Origin: Theobroma cacao | Lineage: Eukaryota; Streptophyta; Magnoliopsida; Malvales; Malvaceae | NCBI RefSeq assembly: GCF_000208745.1 | Contig: NC_030858.1 | Location: 35,918,486 to 35,982,485 of the forward strand | Length of the DNA stretch: 64,000 bases | Reading direction: 5' to 3' | In this document: positions 15,052-27,000 of the stretch, piece by piece | Position numbering within the stretch: position 1 is the first letter of the stretch | Layout: every line of letters begins with the position of its first letter | Notes under the pieces: generated by a model | What the model was told of the DNA's origin: nothing | What the model saw: only the letters and a program-made list of their open reading frames with translations | Database searches by the model: none | Translations under genes and position numbers: made by a program

Positions 15052-15485
15052 ATGAAGATGCTTGCTCTGCTTTCACAAATATTGCTGCTAGTTCTTGCAG
15101 CAGAAAGCAGTGCATTTCCATTTGCCACCGTTTCCAATGCATATGAGAGGGTAAATGATCATCCTGCAGGCTCTGCAAAACAAGTGACTAATCATGAATC
15201 TACTCTAGCCATAGCGGGAATAGGCTATGGTCAGTCACCACCCTCTCGTGGGTATCTGCCTCCTCAATGTCCACCATCAGTCCGATATCCGCCGCCCTCT
15301 CATAGGTATTTACCACCAATTCAAGGTCATCCACCACCTATTCACAGGCATCCTCCTCCTAGCCAATACCCACCACCCTCTCAAAGGTCACCGACCACCT
15401 AGCCGGTATCCTCCACCCACTCTACGCACCTCCTCAAACATATCCACCACCATCTAGATACCCTCCACCCGCTCAAGGTCATCCA

Positions 15486-16419
15486 CAAGGACGGAGCTAG
15501 TCAATTTTTATTGGAGGGGGCCAAAAGCTAAGAAGAATAAAAGTAAAAAATTTTTAAAGTTAATATATTAAACTTAACTATTAATAATTAAAAAATTTAT
15601 AATAGATAATAATTTTATATAACATGTTAATAAAAAAAAAAAACTTATAATAGTGCTTTAGGAAAGTTTTATTCGACGATAACAATATCTTTTTTAATAT
15701 AAATAATTAAATTATTTGTAAGAAACTTATTATCTATTTTGTTTTAGAGTCTTATCTTTCTCAATATAAATGACTAAAAAATTACTGTAGTCAATATCCA
15801 ATATTCTTATTTTATTATATTTAAGTTTATAATACTAAATATTAAACTATAATGCATAAACTATAAATAGTTAAATACGATATATAGAATTAATAATTTC
15901 TTCTTATACTCAAGATAATTTTCTTTCAATTAAATATAAAGTGTGAAGCACATTAAAAACATATACTCAAGATAATTTTTTTATATAATTATATAAATAA
16001 AAAATAATATATTGGTGAAATTTTAAACAATAACCAATAATGCAAAGCTAGAACTTATATTTGAGAATTACATATACAATAATTTTTTAATTTTTAAAAA
16101 TTAAAATCATTAAAAATAAAATTCACATAACAAAAAAAAAAACTATGATAAGTAGAAGATATAACCTATATAACAAAAATAAAAGAATATGATTGATGAT
16201 TCGTAGAAATTTAAAAAAGAAAATCTATAGAAACTTAAAACATATAAGCAAATAGAATAAAATTGAAAAAAAATATAAATAATAATAATAATAATAATAA
16301 TATAAATAGAAAAAATTAAATAAAAACTNAATTATTTTAAAAAAATTATTAAATATATTTTAATATATAAAAAATTTCAAAAATCATGCCCCCCATTACA
16401 AAGGGACGCTCCGCCCCTG
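15486..16419. mobile_element. hAT-like non-autonomous transposon (934 bp)
   Basis: The ends are CAAGGACGGAGC on the left and GCTCCGCCCCTG on the right, inverted repeats matching at 10 of 12 positions and of the CAGGGGCGGAGC type seen in plant hAT elements. The same 8-mer, GTCATCCA, flanks both ends (15478-15485 and 16420-16427), the target-duplication length of hAT elements. Removing the element and one 8-mer restores an uninterrupted repeat of the host gene (QGHPP). The interior is AT-rich with no transposase. One N lies at 16329. Confidence 0.85.
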
Positions 16420-16427
16420 GTCATCCA

Positions 16428-17335
16428 CCACCTAGGTAATACCTGCCACCCACTCAAGGCTACTCGCCACCTCAAAAGCATCCACCACCATCTAGATACC
16501 TTCCTCCCACTTAAGGTCATCCACCACCAAGGTAATACTTGCCACCCACTCAAGGCTACTCGCCACCTCAAAAGTATCCATCGCCATCTAAATACCCTCC
16601 TCCCACTCAAGGTCATCCACCACCAAGGCAATACCCGCCACCCACTCAAGGCCACTCGCCACCTCAAAAGTATCCATCGCCATCTAAATACCCTCCTCCC
16701 ACTCAAGGTCATCCACCACCAAGGCAATACCCGCCACCCACTCAAGGCCACTCGCCACCTCAAAAGTATCCACCGCCATCTAGATACCCTCATCCCACTG
16801 AAGTTCATCCAATACCAAGGCAATACTCGCCACCTACTCAAGGCCACTCGCCACCTCAAAGGTATCCACCACCATCTAGATACCCTCTATCTACTCAAGG
16901 TCATCCAACACCAAGGCAATACTCGCCACCTACTCAAGGCCACTCGCCACCTCAAAGGTATCCACCACCATTTAGATACCCTCCACCTACTCAAGGTCAT
17001 CCACCACCCACTCAAGGCCACTCACCACCATCTAGATATCCTCCACCTACTCATGATCATCCACCACCAAGGCAATACCCGCCACCCACTTAAGGCCACT
17101 CGCCACCTCAAAGGTATCCACCACCATCTAGATACCCTCCGCCTACTTAAGGTCATCCACCACCCACTCAAGGCCACTCACCACCATCTAGATATCCTCC
17201 ACCTACTCAAGGTCATCCACCATCAAGTCAATATTCGCCACCCACTCAAGGCCACTCGCCACCTCAAAGGTATCCACCACCATCTAGATACCCTCTACCT
17301 ACCACTCAAGTTCATCCGCCACCAACCCAAGGTTA
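16428..17335 (+). repeat. 96-bp tandem repeats of the proline-rich gene
   Basis: Roughly eight to nine copies of a 96-bp unit encode the 32-residue repeat, with some shortened copies towards the 3' end. Copies near 16570-16770 are nearly identical, while outer ones differ by several substitutions. This suggests recent homogenisation of the central copies by unequal exchange. Confidence 0.85.
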
Positions 17336-17444
17336 TCCTTGAAATCCATCGCCCACAAAGTATCTACCACCTTCAAGAACTCCTCGTAGGTACCCTCTGC
17401 CATCTCATTACCCTCCCTTATACTCAGCCTCCACCCTACCATAA

Positions 17445-18575
17445 AGTATCATTTATCCCAAAGCCGAGTCTCAATGCCATACGTAAAACCAACAACTCCT
17501 AACGTTTGGGAGTTGGGACTGAATATGTATAACGAATGAATGTAGTCACGTTGCTATTTCTCTTCCTATATATCTTTGGTATAATGAAAACATGTTACCT
17601 TGTTATCAATAATACCACTTTACGTGCCCTACTGCAACATATTTGGTTCTAGTTGAAAGGAGAAATTAAGGGAAAAAAGAGAGTAATGAAAAGAAGATAA
17701 CAAATTAAAGATAACTTAATATTGGTTTAAGTAGGGTTTGAATAGTGGTCTTAGGATATCCACTATTCGAACTAATTATCAGCAATGATTTTAAAATATT
17801 AAATTTTAGTTTTATGTATATTATAAATTTTTTATAATAAATTATTCTAAATATGCTTTTAAAATTTAATTTTTTGAATTAATTTTAATTTATTAATTTA
17901 ATTTTCATTAATAATATACATAAAAATTATTTAAAATTTATCTTATTCAGATATTTAACAATATTGTCTAAAATATTCAGATACAAGTTCAGAAAATATT
18001 AATTCAAAAAATTAATCAAACATTTATAGAGTCGAGTATCCTATTAAATAGTAGAGTTTGAATTAAGATACTTTAAAAACGACAGGTATCTTACCTATAT
18101 GAGCCATGCAATTAAACAAGTAATAATATTTTTAGAGATATCAAATTAACATAGTTTTCCCTAAATTTTTAAAAGGGTAAACAAGAGAAAAATATATACG
18201 ACTGATGAATCTCAACCTTGGAATTTTTTAGTTCATTTTAAAGAAAAATCATATCAACTATGAAGAAATGCAAAACAACTCACATAAAAATAACAAAGGG
18301 TCTAATAATAAGCTATAAATATAAGTTAAATTAATTCTCGGGCCAAAACCCAAATGTTGGTTGCAGGCAACCCATCAAGAAGCAACCAGCCGAAGCCCAA
18401 CAAACTAACAAGAGGAAACAAGGGCCCGAAAACCAAAGCCATGCGAAGCCCAAAGAATTGAAGAGCCCAGAAAAAGGAGAAACCGACCAAACCAGAAGCC
18501 ACCCTTCTAAGTGAACAACCCTACACGGCGAGAAGTCAGTTCTCTTGCGAGAAGAACCAAAAAAAAGAAAAAACC
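17445..18575. other. Intergenic region before RPB7
   Basis: The 3' flank of the proline-rich gene has an AATAAT-type signal near 17610. It is followed by AT-rich DNA (17740-18110) with imperfect inverted segments, similar in style to other MITE-like stretches in the window. 18330-18570 is less AT-rich and rich in AGCCCA/GGGCCC motifs, and is the likely RPB7 promoter and leader. A TATA-like CTATAAATA lies at 18313-18321. Confidence 0.45.
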
Positions 18576-20990
18576 ATGTTTTTTCACATAGTATTGGAGA
18601 GGAACATGCAGTTGCATCCACGCCACTTCGGTCGTAACCTGCGGGAAAACCTGGTATCCAAGCTCATGAAAGATGTTGAGGGCACATGCAGGTTCTTCTT
18701 TCCTTTACAATTTCAAAAGGGTTGTAGCTAAAAATTATGTTCTTGCTTGTTTTAGGGTACTTTTTTTTTTTTTAAAAAAAGGGAATTCAATTGAGCTGAT
18801 TTGATTAAATTTTCGAGGTGGTTTTATAGCTTAAAGAGGCACTAAATGTAAGATTAAAATAAGTTGTTAGCTTTTTTAACCTGTAGTTTTATACATCAGT
18901 TTATTGGAATTTTAACTTCTATTGTTCCTTTTAAGTTCCCAAAATCTTAGTCATAGTTGTCGGTGAATTGGGTTTTGATTATTTGATTGGTTTGAAGAAT
19001 CTTAAAGGGCAAACATGACTGAAAGGTGTAAATTGGTAACTTTGCTAATTCTTTGCAGTGGTAGACATGGTTTTGTGGTGGCAATAACGGGTATAGAGAA
19101 CGTTGGAAAAGGTTTAATTCGAGACGGGACGGGGTTTGTGACATTCCCTGTCAAGTATCAATGTGTTGTGTTTAGACCATTTAAGGGGGAGGTCTTGGAA
19201 GCTGTTGTTACTATGGTGAATAAGGCATGTATCCCCCTTTTTTTCTAGTCTGATTTATTTTTTTGTTAATACGATTCTTAACTATTGATTTCTGTCTTTT
19301 TTGCATGTTCCTAACTAGATTTGTGGTTTCCATACAGATGGGATTCTTTGCAGAAGCTGGGCCTGTTCAAATTTTTGTTTCCAACCATGTAAGTCTTGTT
19401 TCCTTTACATCATGGCATCTGGCATGTTCTTTTGCCAAAGAATCATTTTATGTAATCCCTTTCAGATTTATGTCCTATGTAGAACTTTGGCTTGTAACTT
19501 CTTATTTAGACTGCTTCCAAGGTTCAAGTTTTCCTTTCTTTTTGACCTTATTGGACTTGATATAATTATTTGATGAATGTTACGTTCTGTAACTTAAGTG
19601 AAAGTAGAGATTGTAAGAAGCATATACTATTTAAAGGATTGAATCTAAGATTATCTGTACTTGAACAAGGGCAACTGAAATTATTTAAAGGATAGAACTA
19701 GTTTCTTTGTCAGGGAGAGATTTTTCTGTTCTGGTGACACATAGGAGAGAACATGAGTTTAATCTTTTGAGATTCTTTGTCTTTCACCTTAGCAATCTGG
19801 GTGATGATTTGTTTGAAGATTTGAGTTCATTTGCTTGGGTTTGTAATCCACGAAAGCTAGAAGTAAGATCTAGGAAGTTTTCTCATCTAATATGTGAGAT
19901 AGGAAGGAGTAGCTGCGTTCGTATAAGCAATGCCTGTTGGAATAGGTTTCAGGAATGATGTCAATCAAATATAGGAAACTTTTGCTTCTTGGTGGTATTT
20001 CTACTTGATTAAATATTTGCATACATAACTTGTTAATTATGGTGAAGTTTCTGATTATGTAAGCTTTTCCATATTCACTTAATTAGAAATTTTGTGTTTT
20101 CCAGTTGATTCCAGATGATATGGAGTTTCAGTCTGGAGATATGCCAAATTATACTACCTCTGATGGATCGGTATGCTTCAGTTCCATTTTAAGGCAAGTA
20201 ATTGCTAGTTATCTGTTGAAGAAATTTTGTTATTGACTTTATCACCTATGTTTTTACAGGTTAAGATTCAAAAGGATAGCGAAGTGCGCTTGAAGATAAT
20301 TGGAACTCGCGTAGATGCTACTGAAATAGTATAATCTTGATCCTTTCCTCCTCCCAATTATTATCCCGCTAGTAGTTTTTATAATTATTCCTGGTGGTTG
20401 CTCGTATTTGGATAGAATATCCTAATATAACAAAGAATCACAATCTTGTCACTTTAAGTATGAAGCTGATGAAGAGCTGTTTTAAGCTCACTGACAATTT
20501 CAACTAGTGACTGATTGCTGCAACTTGGGGATAGTTGGTGCTAGGGAGAGTTATGTGTTTACTATTTAGTGTATCTACAGATTTTCCAGATCGTAGCCCG
20601 CTTAAACAGGTTATATTTTTCACTAGGCTGCATTGGAGTTTGAGTTTCGTAGTGATGCAATTGTGACTCTTATTATTGATCCTTATTTTTTACTTTGTAA
20701 ACCTTTTACATGCTTTTAGAACTCTATATAAATTAAAATCCATGTTATATGCCCTGAAAATTTGCATTTGTATATGGTTATGCTACGGTTATGAGATCAA
20801 AGATATCAAATTCCGATTGAATATCAGAACACTGCATGAGACTTGTGTTGTTTGTACTTGATGTAAGAAATTACAAGTTTTTATGTTATTCATGTCTCAT
20901 CTAATAGTAATGATCTTATTCTTGCAGTTCTGTATTGGTACCATAAAGGACGATTTCTTGGGTGTGATTAATGATCCCACAACAGCTTAG
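18576..20990 (+). CDS. NRPB7: RNA polymerase II subunit RPB7
   Basis: Six exons, 18576-18691, 19059-19224, 19338-19388, 20105-20170, 20260-20328 and 20928-20990, encode 176 residues, the length expected of plant RPB7. The protein starts [20 protein letters not shown] and ends [13 protein letters not shown]. It contains the conserved [20 protein letters not shown] segment and an S1/OB-type second half. RPB7 pairs with RPB4 to form the stalk of Pol II, contacting nascent RNA and initiation factors. Intron 2 (19225-19337) begins GC rather than GT: AATAAG|GCATGT. The conserved protein text [17 protein letters not shown] fixes the junction there. Every other intron is GT-AG. The PPR gene follows 0.6 kb downstream on the same strand. 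Confidence 0.97.
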
Positions 20991-21618
20991 TCAGATGTTG
21001 GATATTGTCCTGTTGCATGAGAATGTTTCGGTTTCCCATGGTCTTGTAACTCTCTTGGGGTGCTTCTCTTGTATATTTTCCATGGACATGGATTCTTTTA
21101 AAATTTTCAAGCTATTTGGCAAATCAAGATGAAATGAATGGTTGGGTCAATTGACTTTTAAAGAGTCTCTGAATTATTCAATCAAATTTTATCTATTAGT
21201 TATCTTATTTATACCTAAAGATTAAATGGAAGTGATTCAAGTTCATATAGTTGTGTAATTCAAAATTTTTTTATATATTTTTTTTGTTTTTTGTTATTTA
21301 GTTCACATTATATATATATATATATACACATATATATGAGCACCCGAGCATTTGATTTATTAGTAGTAGGGTTCGAATATCTTCTTTCTTAATTATAAAA
21401 ATATATATACATATATGGATATATTTATAAATTAAAAAATGGTTATATTGCATTTTAAAAAGAGTAATTCTAATCGCTGAACAAAAGAATGAGTTTCTTA
21501 GAGTTTTTTTCCTTGTCACTTGCTATGCACGTGATAAAAAAAATCTCAACCTATCTATAAGCGATAGAGGTCGTTCTTTCTTCGACAGACAAACTAGGGA
21601 GTGCTTAGTTCTTCACTG
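20991..21618. other. RPB7 3'UTR and CRR2-like promoter
   Basis: RPB7 3'UTR occupies the first ~150 bases. After that comes AT-rich DNA with a (TA)n tract at about 21309-21326. The start of the PPR transcript probably lies within the last 100 bases (after TATCTATAAG near 21552), which implies a short leader. Confidence 0.45.
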
Positions 21619-23574
21619 ATGTGGGCGTTTCACAGTCCCCAGCCAACGCAACCACCGTCACTGTCCAACCCACCTCGTACTTCTCCGAAACTACCTTCCT
21701 CTTCTCTTACCTTAAACCCCTCCATCTCCACCTCAAACCTCAACAACAATCAACTAATCCAATCCTTATGCAAGGAAGGCAACCTTAAACAAGCCTTCAA
21801 GCTCCTTTCCCAGGAACCCAACCCTTCTCAAAGAACCTACGAACTCCTTATCCTTTCCTGCGCCCACCAAAACTCCCTCTCCCTTGCCCAATCCCTTCAT
21901 TCCCATATTTCCCAAAATGGGTTTGACCAAGATCCTTTCTTGGTCACCAAACTTATTTCTATGTACTCTGCTTTGGATTCCCTCGATGATGCTCGCAAGT
22001 TGTTCGATAAAACGCGTAAGAGAACAATTTTTGTTTGGAATGCGCATTTTCGAGCGCTTACTTTGGCTGGTTTTGGAGAAGAAGTTTTGGGTTTATATAG
22101 ACAGATGAATAGAACTGGAATCCCATCGGATAGATTTACTTATACTTATGTGCTTAAAGCTTGTGTTGCTTCTGAGTGTTTAGTTTCGCTTTTAAAGAAA
22201 GGAAAAGAAATTCATGCTTATATTTTGCGACATGGGTACGAAGCGCATGTTCATATTATGACTACTTTGGTGGATATGTATGCGAGGTTTGGTTGCGTTT
22301 CGTGTGCGAGTTTTGTGTTTGGGGAGATGCCCGTCAGGAATGTGGTTTCTTGGAGTGCAATGATTGCCTGTTATGCGAAAAATGGGAAATCGTTTGAGGC
22401 GTTGGAGCTTTTTAGGGAAATGATGGTTGAGACTCATGATTCCTTTCCGAATTCTGTTACCATGGTTAGTGTTCTTCAAGCTTGTGCAGCTCTGGCTGCT
22501 TTGGAGCAAGGGAAGTTGATTCATGCTTATATTCTCAGGAGAGGGCTTGATTCAGTTTTGCCGGTTATAAGTGCACTTATTACAATGTATTCACGATGTG
22601 GTAAGCTTGAATTGGGGCAACGGATTTTTGATCAGATGGAGAAAAGGGATGTTGTGTCATGGAATTCATTGATCTCAAGTTATGCAGTTCATGGATTTGG
22701 GAAGAAAGCAATTCAAATTTTTCAAGAGATGATTCATCAAGGTGTCTCGCCAAGTCCTGTAACTTTTGTTAGCGTTTTAGGAGCTTGCAGCCATGCAGGT
22801 CTTGTTGAAGAGGGAAAATGGTTGTTTGATTCGATGCATAAAGAACATGGAATATATCCTAGTGTCGAGCACTATGCTTGTATGGTTGATCTTCTTGGTC
22901 GTGCCAATAGGTTAGAAGAGGCAGCTAGGATTATAGATGAAATGCGGATTGAGCCAGGGGCTAAGGTTTGGGGCTCACTTCTTGGCTCATGTAGGATCCA
23001 TTGTAATGTTGATCTAGCAGAGAGAGCTAGCAGTAGGCTATTTCAACTTGAACCCGTCAGTGCTGGGAATTATGTACTTTTAGCTGATATATATGCAGAA
23101 GCTAAGATGTGGGATGAGGTAAAGAGAGTGAGGAAGCTGTTAGAAACTCGCTCACTGCAAAAAGTTCCAGGCAGAAGTTGGATTGAAGTCAAAAGGAAAA
23201 TATATTCATTTGTTTCAGTTGATGAGTCCAACCCTCAGATCGAGGAAATCCAGTCGTTTTTAATTAAACTATCTGCAGAGATGAAGGAGAAGGGATATGT
23301 GCCGCAAACTAAAGTCGTGCTCTATGATCTCAACGAAGGAGAGAAGGAACGGATTCTACTGGGTCACAGTGAAAAACTGGCAGTTGCATTTGGACTCATC
23401 AATACAAATAAAGGGGAGACAATCCGGATAACAAAGAATTTGAGGTTATGTGAAGACTGCCACACACTGACAAAGTTCATTTCCAAGTTTGCAAATAAAG
23501 AGATTCTGGTTCGTGATGTGAATCGCTTCCACCATTTCCAGAATGGGGTTTGTTCATGTGATGATTATTGGTAG
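21619..23574 (+). CDS. CRR2: PLS-class PPR protein with DYW domain, CRR2-like
   Basis: An intronless gene of 651 residues from ATG 21619; the six codons upstream are open but start with GTG. Residues after ~40 form a run of about a dozen P, L and S pentatricopeptide motifs, with hallmark text such as SWNSLISSYAVHGFGKKAI and VTFVSVLGACSHAGLVEEGK. E/E+ segments follow, and then a DYW domain with HSEKLAVAFGL, the zinc-type CEDCH motif and the terminal tetrad DDYW. The start MWAFHSPQ and the size resemble Arabidopsis CRR2, a plastid protein needed for processing between rps7 and ndhB transcripts. The N-terminus is Ser/Pro/Thr-rich and fits a plastid transit peptide. Assignment to CRR2 rather than another DYW protein is by recall and should be treated as likely, not proven. 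Confidence 0.88.
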   Translation: MWAFHSPQPTQPPSLSNPPRTSPKLPSSSLTLNPSISTSNLNNNQLIQSLCKEGNLKQAFKLLSQEPNPSQRTYELLILSCAHQNSLSLAQSLHSHISQNGFDQDPFLVTKLISMYSALDSLDDARKLFDKTRKRTIFVWNAHFRALTLAGFGEEVLGLYRQMNRTGIPSDRFTYTYVLKACVASECLVSLLKKGKEIHAYILRHGYEAHVHIMTTLVDMYARFGCVSCASFVFGEMPVRNVVSWSAMIACYAKNGKSFEALELFREMMVETHDSFPNSVTMVSVLQACAALAALEQGKLIHAYILRRGLDSVLPVISALITMYSRCGKLELGQRIFDQMEKRDVVSWNSLISSYAVHGFGKKAIQIFQEMIHQGVSPSPVTFVSVLGACSHAGLVEEGKWLFDSMHKEHGIYPSVEHYACMVDLLGRANRLEEAARIIDEMRIEPGAKVWGSLLGSCRIHCNVDLAERASSRLFQLEPVSAGNYVLLADIYAEAKMWDEVKRVRKLLETRSLQKVPGRSWIEVKRKIYSFVSVDESNPQIEEIQSFLIKLSAEMKEKGYVPQTKVVLYDLNEGEKERILLGHSEKLAVAFGLINTNKGETIRITKNLRLCEDCHTLTKFISKFANKEILVRDVNRFHHFQNGVCSCDDYW

Positions 23575-24030
23575 TTTTATCTTTTCTTCCCCCTTTTTCT
23601 CCTTTCAAGTATCGGAAAATAAGGCAAAGCAGAGTTTAATCTCTGTCATAAGACTACAAAGAGATTCACAGATGTATAGGAAACAAGCTTAATTGGTTTG
23701 TCATTGTTATGTTTTTGACCTCTTTCCCCCATAATTTAAATTGCCAGTTCTTTTTCCACTTAGTCCCGAACAGGGTCTTTCCTAGTTATCCAAACTGTCT
23801 GCAAAAGACAAAATTTAAGGATTTTGTTGTGAAATAAAGAATAGCTGCTGATCTTGATCAACAATTTTGGAAGAATTGATCCCAAGGGCCTAGAGTTCAA
23901 CTCTCGATTACAATGGTACACAAACTACTGGATTGTCACTTTAGCAACTGTTTCAAATGAACAGAAAATGCACAAATTGGTGCCACAAAATTCCAAAAAA
24001 GGATTACATCATGCAGAATGCTCATTGCAA
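23575..24030. other. Convergent 3' flanks
   Basis: This holds the 3'UTR of the PPR gene and, on the minus strand, that of the coiled-coil gene. An open frame of 88 codons on the plus strand (23854-24120) is antisense to the last coding exon and shows no features of its own. Confidence 0.6.
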
Positions 24031-27000
24031 TCACTGGACAGTAACAGAGTCCTCTTGCTTCATTTTGATGAGACTGCTTTCAATGTTGCGGAGAACTGGT
24101 TTATAGCTGTGACATTTTGAATGAAGTTAGGATCTAGAATCTTGCGGGAGATGTGTTTATAAATAATTAAGAAGGGTAAAGCAAGAATATCTTACAGGCG
24201 TGCGAGACTGTTATATGCTTGCGTTGCTTGTTGGAGACGTGCTGAAAGCTGCATTACTTCTGCTGATAGTAAATCTGCTCTGCTCTGTTCTTGCACAAGT
24301 TGGCCCTAGAAAAGATATATAGCACAATCAGAATAATATACTATTATCTTAAGGGTCAAAAGGCTATCGGACGAAAAAGAGAAAATCCTGTAATACTCTT
24401 TAGGAAAATAAACAGATAAAACCCTATGAGATCTATCCCGCTTGATTGGCCTAACGGTTCAATGTAGAATTCTTAAGCATACAACACATGTCAAAACAAT
24501 TTCCTTTCGAAACACTAACCTTGAGGGAGAGAATTTCAGTTGTATTAGCCTGTAAACCAGTTCCAGTAACTCCACCTGTATGGAATGCTAAGGAACCACT
24601 TTTAGATAGCAAACTAGCCTGCTCTGTTCTTAAGTTATCTAGAACTCTACGTAGCTCTTCATTTTGTTTAAGACAGTCTTTAACCTGCAAAAACTTGGTG
24701 TTCTTAGTCAAAATAATGCATAGAATCCTGATTGGAAACTAGAATACTAGACATTTATGCCATTTGTAGCAAAGTTTCAGAAAACAGTTTGCATAGAATC
24801 CTGCAGACATTAACAATTGATGTTTACCTGATTCTCCCAATGTTTTGATGTGGTCATTGCCTCTTGACAAGAAGATGAGAGATTAGAATTTTCCTCAAAA
24901 AGCCTTTCTATCTCTGAAGATTGGTTATCAATCTGCCAATGTAAAAAAGCAACTTTGCCTCAACATAATAATGCAGTTTAAATTTCTTACTCATACTGTG
25001 AAAAAAATAACATAAGCAAAGCCTCACCTCCATTAGAAGTTTTTGTCTACTACTTTCAAGTCTCTCCACTGCTACAGCCAAATCATGCAGCCGTTTCTCA
25101 AGTTTTTCCTTATCTTCCTGTGCAATAGAAAATAATTGCCTTAATGAAGCATAAACCCCTTTATGATTGTATCATCAGTACATGAAATGATGTAAATGAC
25201 GAAGTTTCACTAAGAAGCAAGAATGAAAATGAGCAGGCAGGGGCTAGAAGGCAATAATTTTCATTAAAACAACCAGAAAAGTTTCTTTTCCTTTTTGGGT
25301 GGAAGGGGGCACATAATTTACATGCATCTTATTATAACACAAGGTGCTACAAATGCAAACCAATGTAAGTTATCATAACACATGAAGGTGCTAAAAACAT
25401 TTCCGAAACGGGTTAATAAACTAAAGGCACTATCTTACCAGAGAAAATTCCTTGCGGCTCGCTTTCTCCGAGATGACTTCTGCATTGCAGAAACAGGAAT
25501 CAAGAGTAATATGAGACAACTTAATAAATTACTTGCGAAAGAGTAATGCATCAGGGTTGCTTATGTTTTATAGTAACTACATCTTCATGCATTATAAAAC
25601 AGATATGTAGGTTTCAAATGAAGGAATGGAAAGGAAGATCTAACTTTTATTTTTTTATTTTATAATGTTTAGATGCATAAACATGTACAGATGTGGGCAC
25701 ATATATTAAAAAAATCATTGTTGACATTTATCATTTGTCAACGAACCACTTTTGGATAAAGCAGTGAGTCTTTCTTCCAATTCCTGTTTTTCCGATATCA
25801 GGGCAGATACCCGAGCTTGCTCCTCTGCCAATTGTTGTTGCTCTTGCTGCCTCGACAACGACTCTTGCTGTAATTTAGAAAAAACCATGAGTGATCCACA
25901 CAAAAAAAAAAAAGAAACCACTTCAAAAGGGATACAAGGAAACACAAACTAAGCTCATTATAACCTGTAATTCAGCCTTTAATCTAGTTAACTCCTTTTC
26001 TAACGCTTGTAGTTGATCTGGTGAACTTCCCATAGTGTTTATTCCACCAAATGCACTGCTCATCGCTTGTTGCTGCATTGTGTTTAGTTCTGCTCTCAAG
26101 GCTGCTGCATCTTCCTCAGCCTAAAGCAAATTACATGAATAAAAGTTAAGCTGCATTCATGTACCAAGAGTAGAAACAGCTTACTTACTCTGTATTGCTC
26201 ATCTTCGGCTTCCTTCAAACGTTTCTTGAACATGCGAAGCTGGGCTGAGAGGTCCTCCTATACTAAAACATCAGACCGTGTAAGCAAAGCTTAAAATGAA
26301 CACGTTGAAGATTTTACAACAAATAAAATGCAAGAATAGGCATGTACCCGTGCAACAACAGCTGCATCTTTCTCCATTGCAACATCCCTCAGAGCCTTTC
26401 TTAGAGATGGTACAGTGTTCTGCTCCTGCAAATTATCACAATTTGAATGTAAATAAGCAGACCAGAGTAAAAGTATCATCAAATTTTTTAACCCATTTCA
26501 TATCACAGTCCTGAAGTTGAAGTAGAGAAGAAAGAAAGCAAACCAACCACCCATGAAGAAACTTGTCATCAAAGAACAGCGTCTAACAATACAAGCCCCT
26601 CCAACGGTACCCAGTAAAAGCAGTAATATGCAAAAAAATATAACTAGTAAGCCATGCTGTAAAAAGATTGAGATGTTCAATTTACCAGTTCATTAAAGCG
26701 TGTTTGCAGGGTTTCATGCTCAATTTCCTTTGTTTGAAGCTGAATCAGGAAAATTAACACAAATTCAGCACATATTTTGCAATTCCCAAAAGCTTCCTTT
26801 AACTCTAAGTCCCAACATAAAACCTCAAGCAATACGAATATAATACCTTCAAGGATAATATCTTGTTATTTTCCTCTAATTCTGCATTTTTCTTCTGCAA
26901 GTCCTTCAGCTGCGATACTAAACCACTAACATCGGCCTGCACTACCAATAAAATAGCATGAGAATAATATAACCACTATAATACAATGGTAACAAAAATA

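Larger units (their letters stand above)
15052..17444 (+). pseudogene. Secreted proline-rich repeat protein, degenerate
   Basis: The gene opens with a clear signal peptide (MKMLALLSQILLLVLAAESSA) and a short non-repetitive segment. Pro/His/Gln/Tyr-rich repeats follow, with a 32-residue period (96 bp) built from GHPPPRQYPPPTQ and GHSPPQ(K/R)YPPPS(R/K)YPPPTQ. This resembles extensin or PRP cell-wall proteins. The frame is broken. Two single-base insertions lie near 15394 and 15422. Stops sit in the repeat frame at 16437, 16512, 16533, 17091, 17148 and 17340 before the likely original stop at 17442. A 934-bp hAT-like element also interrupts it. The intact first open frame ends at 15402 (116 residues) and the longest internal one is 16539-17093. 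A short secreted product from 15052-15402 could still be made, since the promoter and signal peptide look normal. Confidence 0.8.

Noticed and set aside
16377..16859. 160-codon minus-strand frame rich in Arg/Trp (LLRWRVALSGWRVLPWWWM repeats)
   Set aside because: It is the antisense reading of the proline-rich 96-bp repeats. The periodicity follows the sense codons, and the minus frame has no start context or homology.
16428..17335. Possible CRISPR-like repeat array
   Set aside because: The repeats are contiguous 96-bp coding units without unique spacers, in a plant nuclear context.
18331..18621. 96-codon minus-strand frame over the RPB7 5' end
   Set aside because: It overlaps the RPB7 start in antisense and has biased composition from GGGCCC-rich promoter DNA only.
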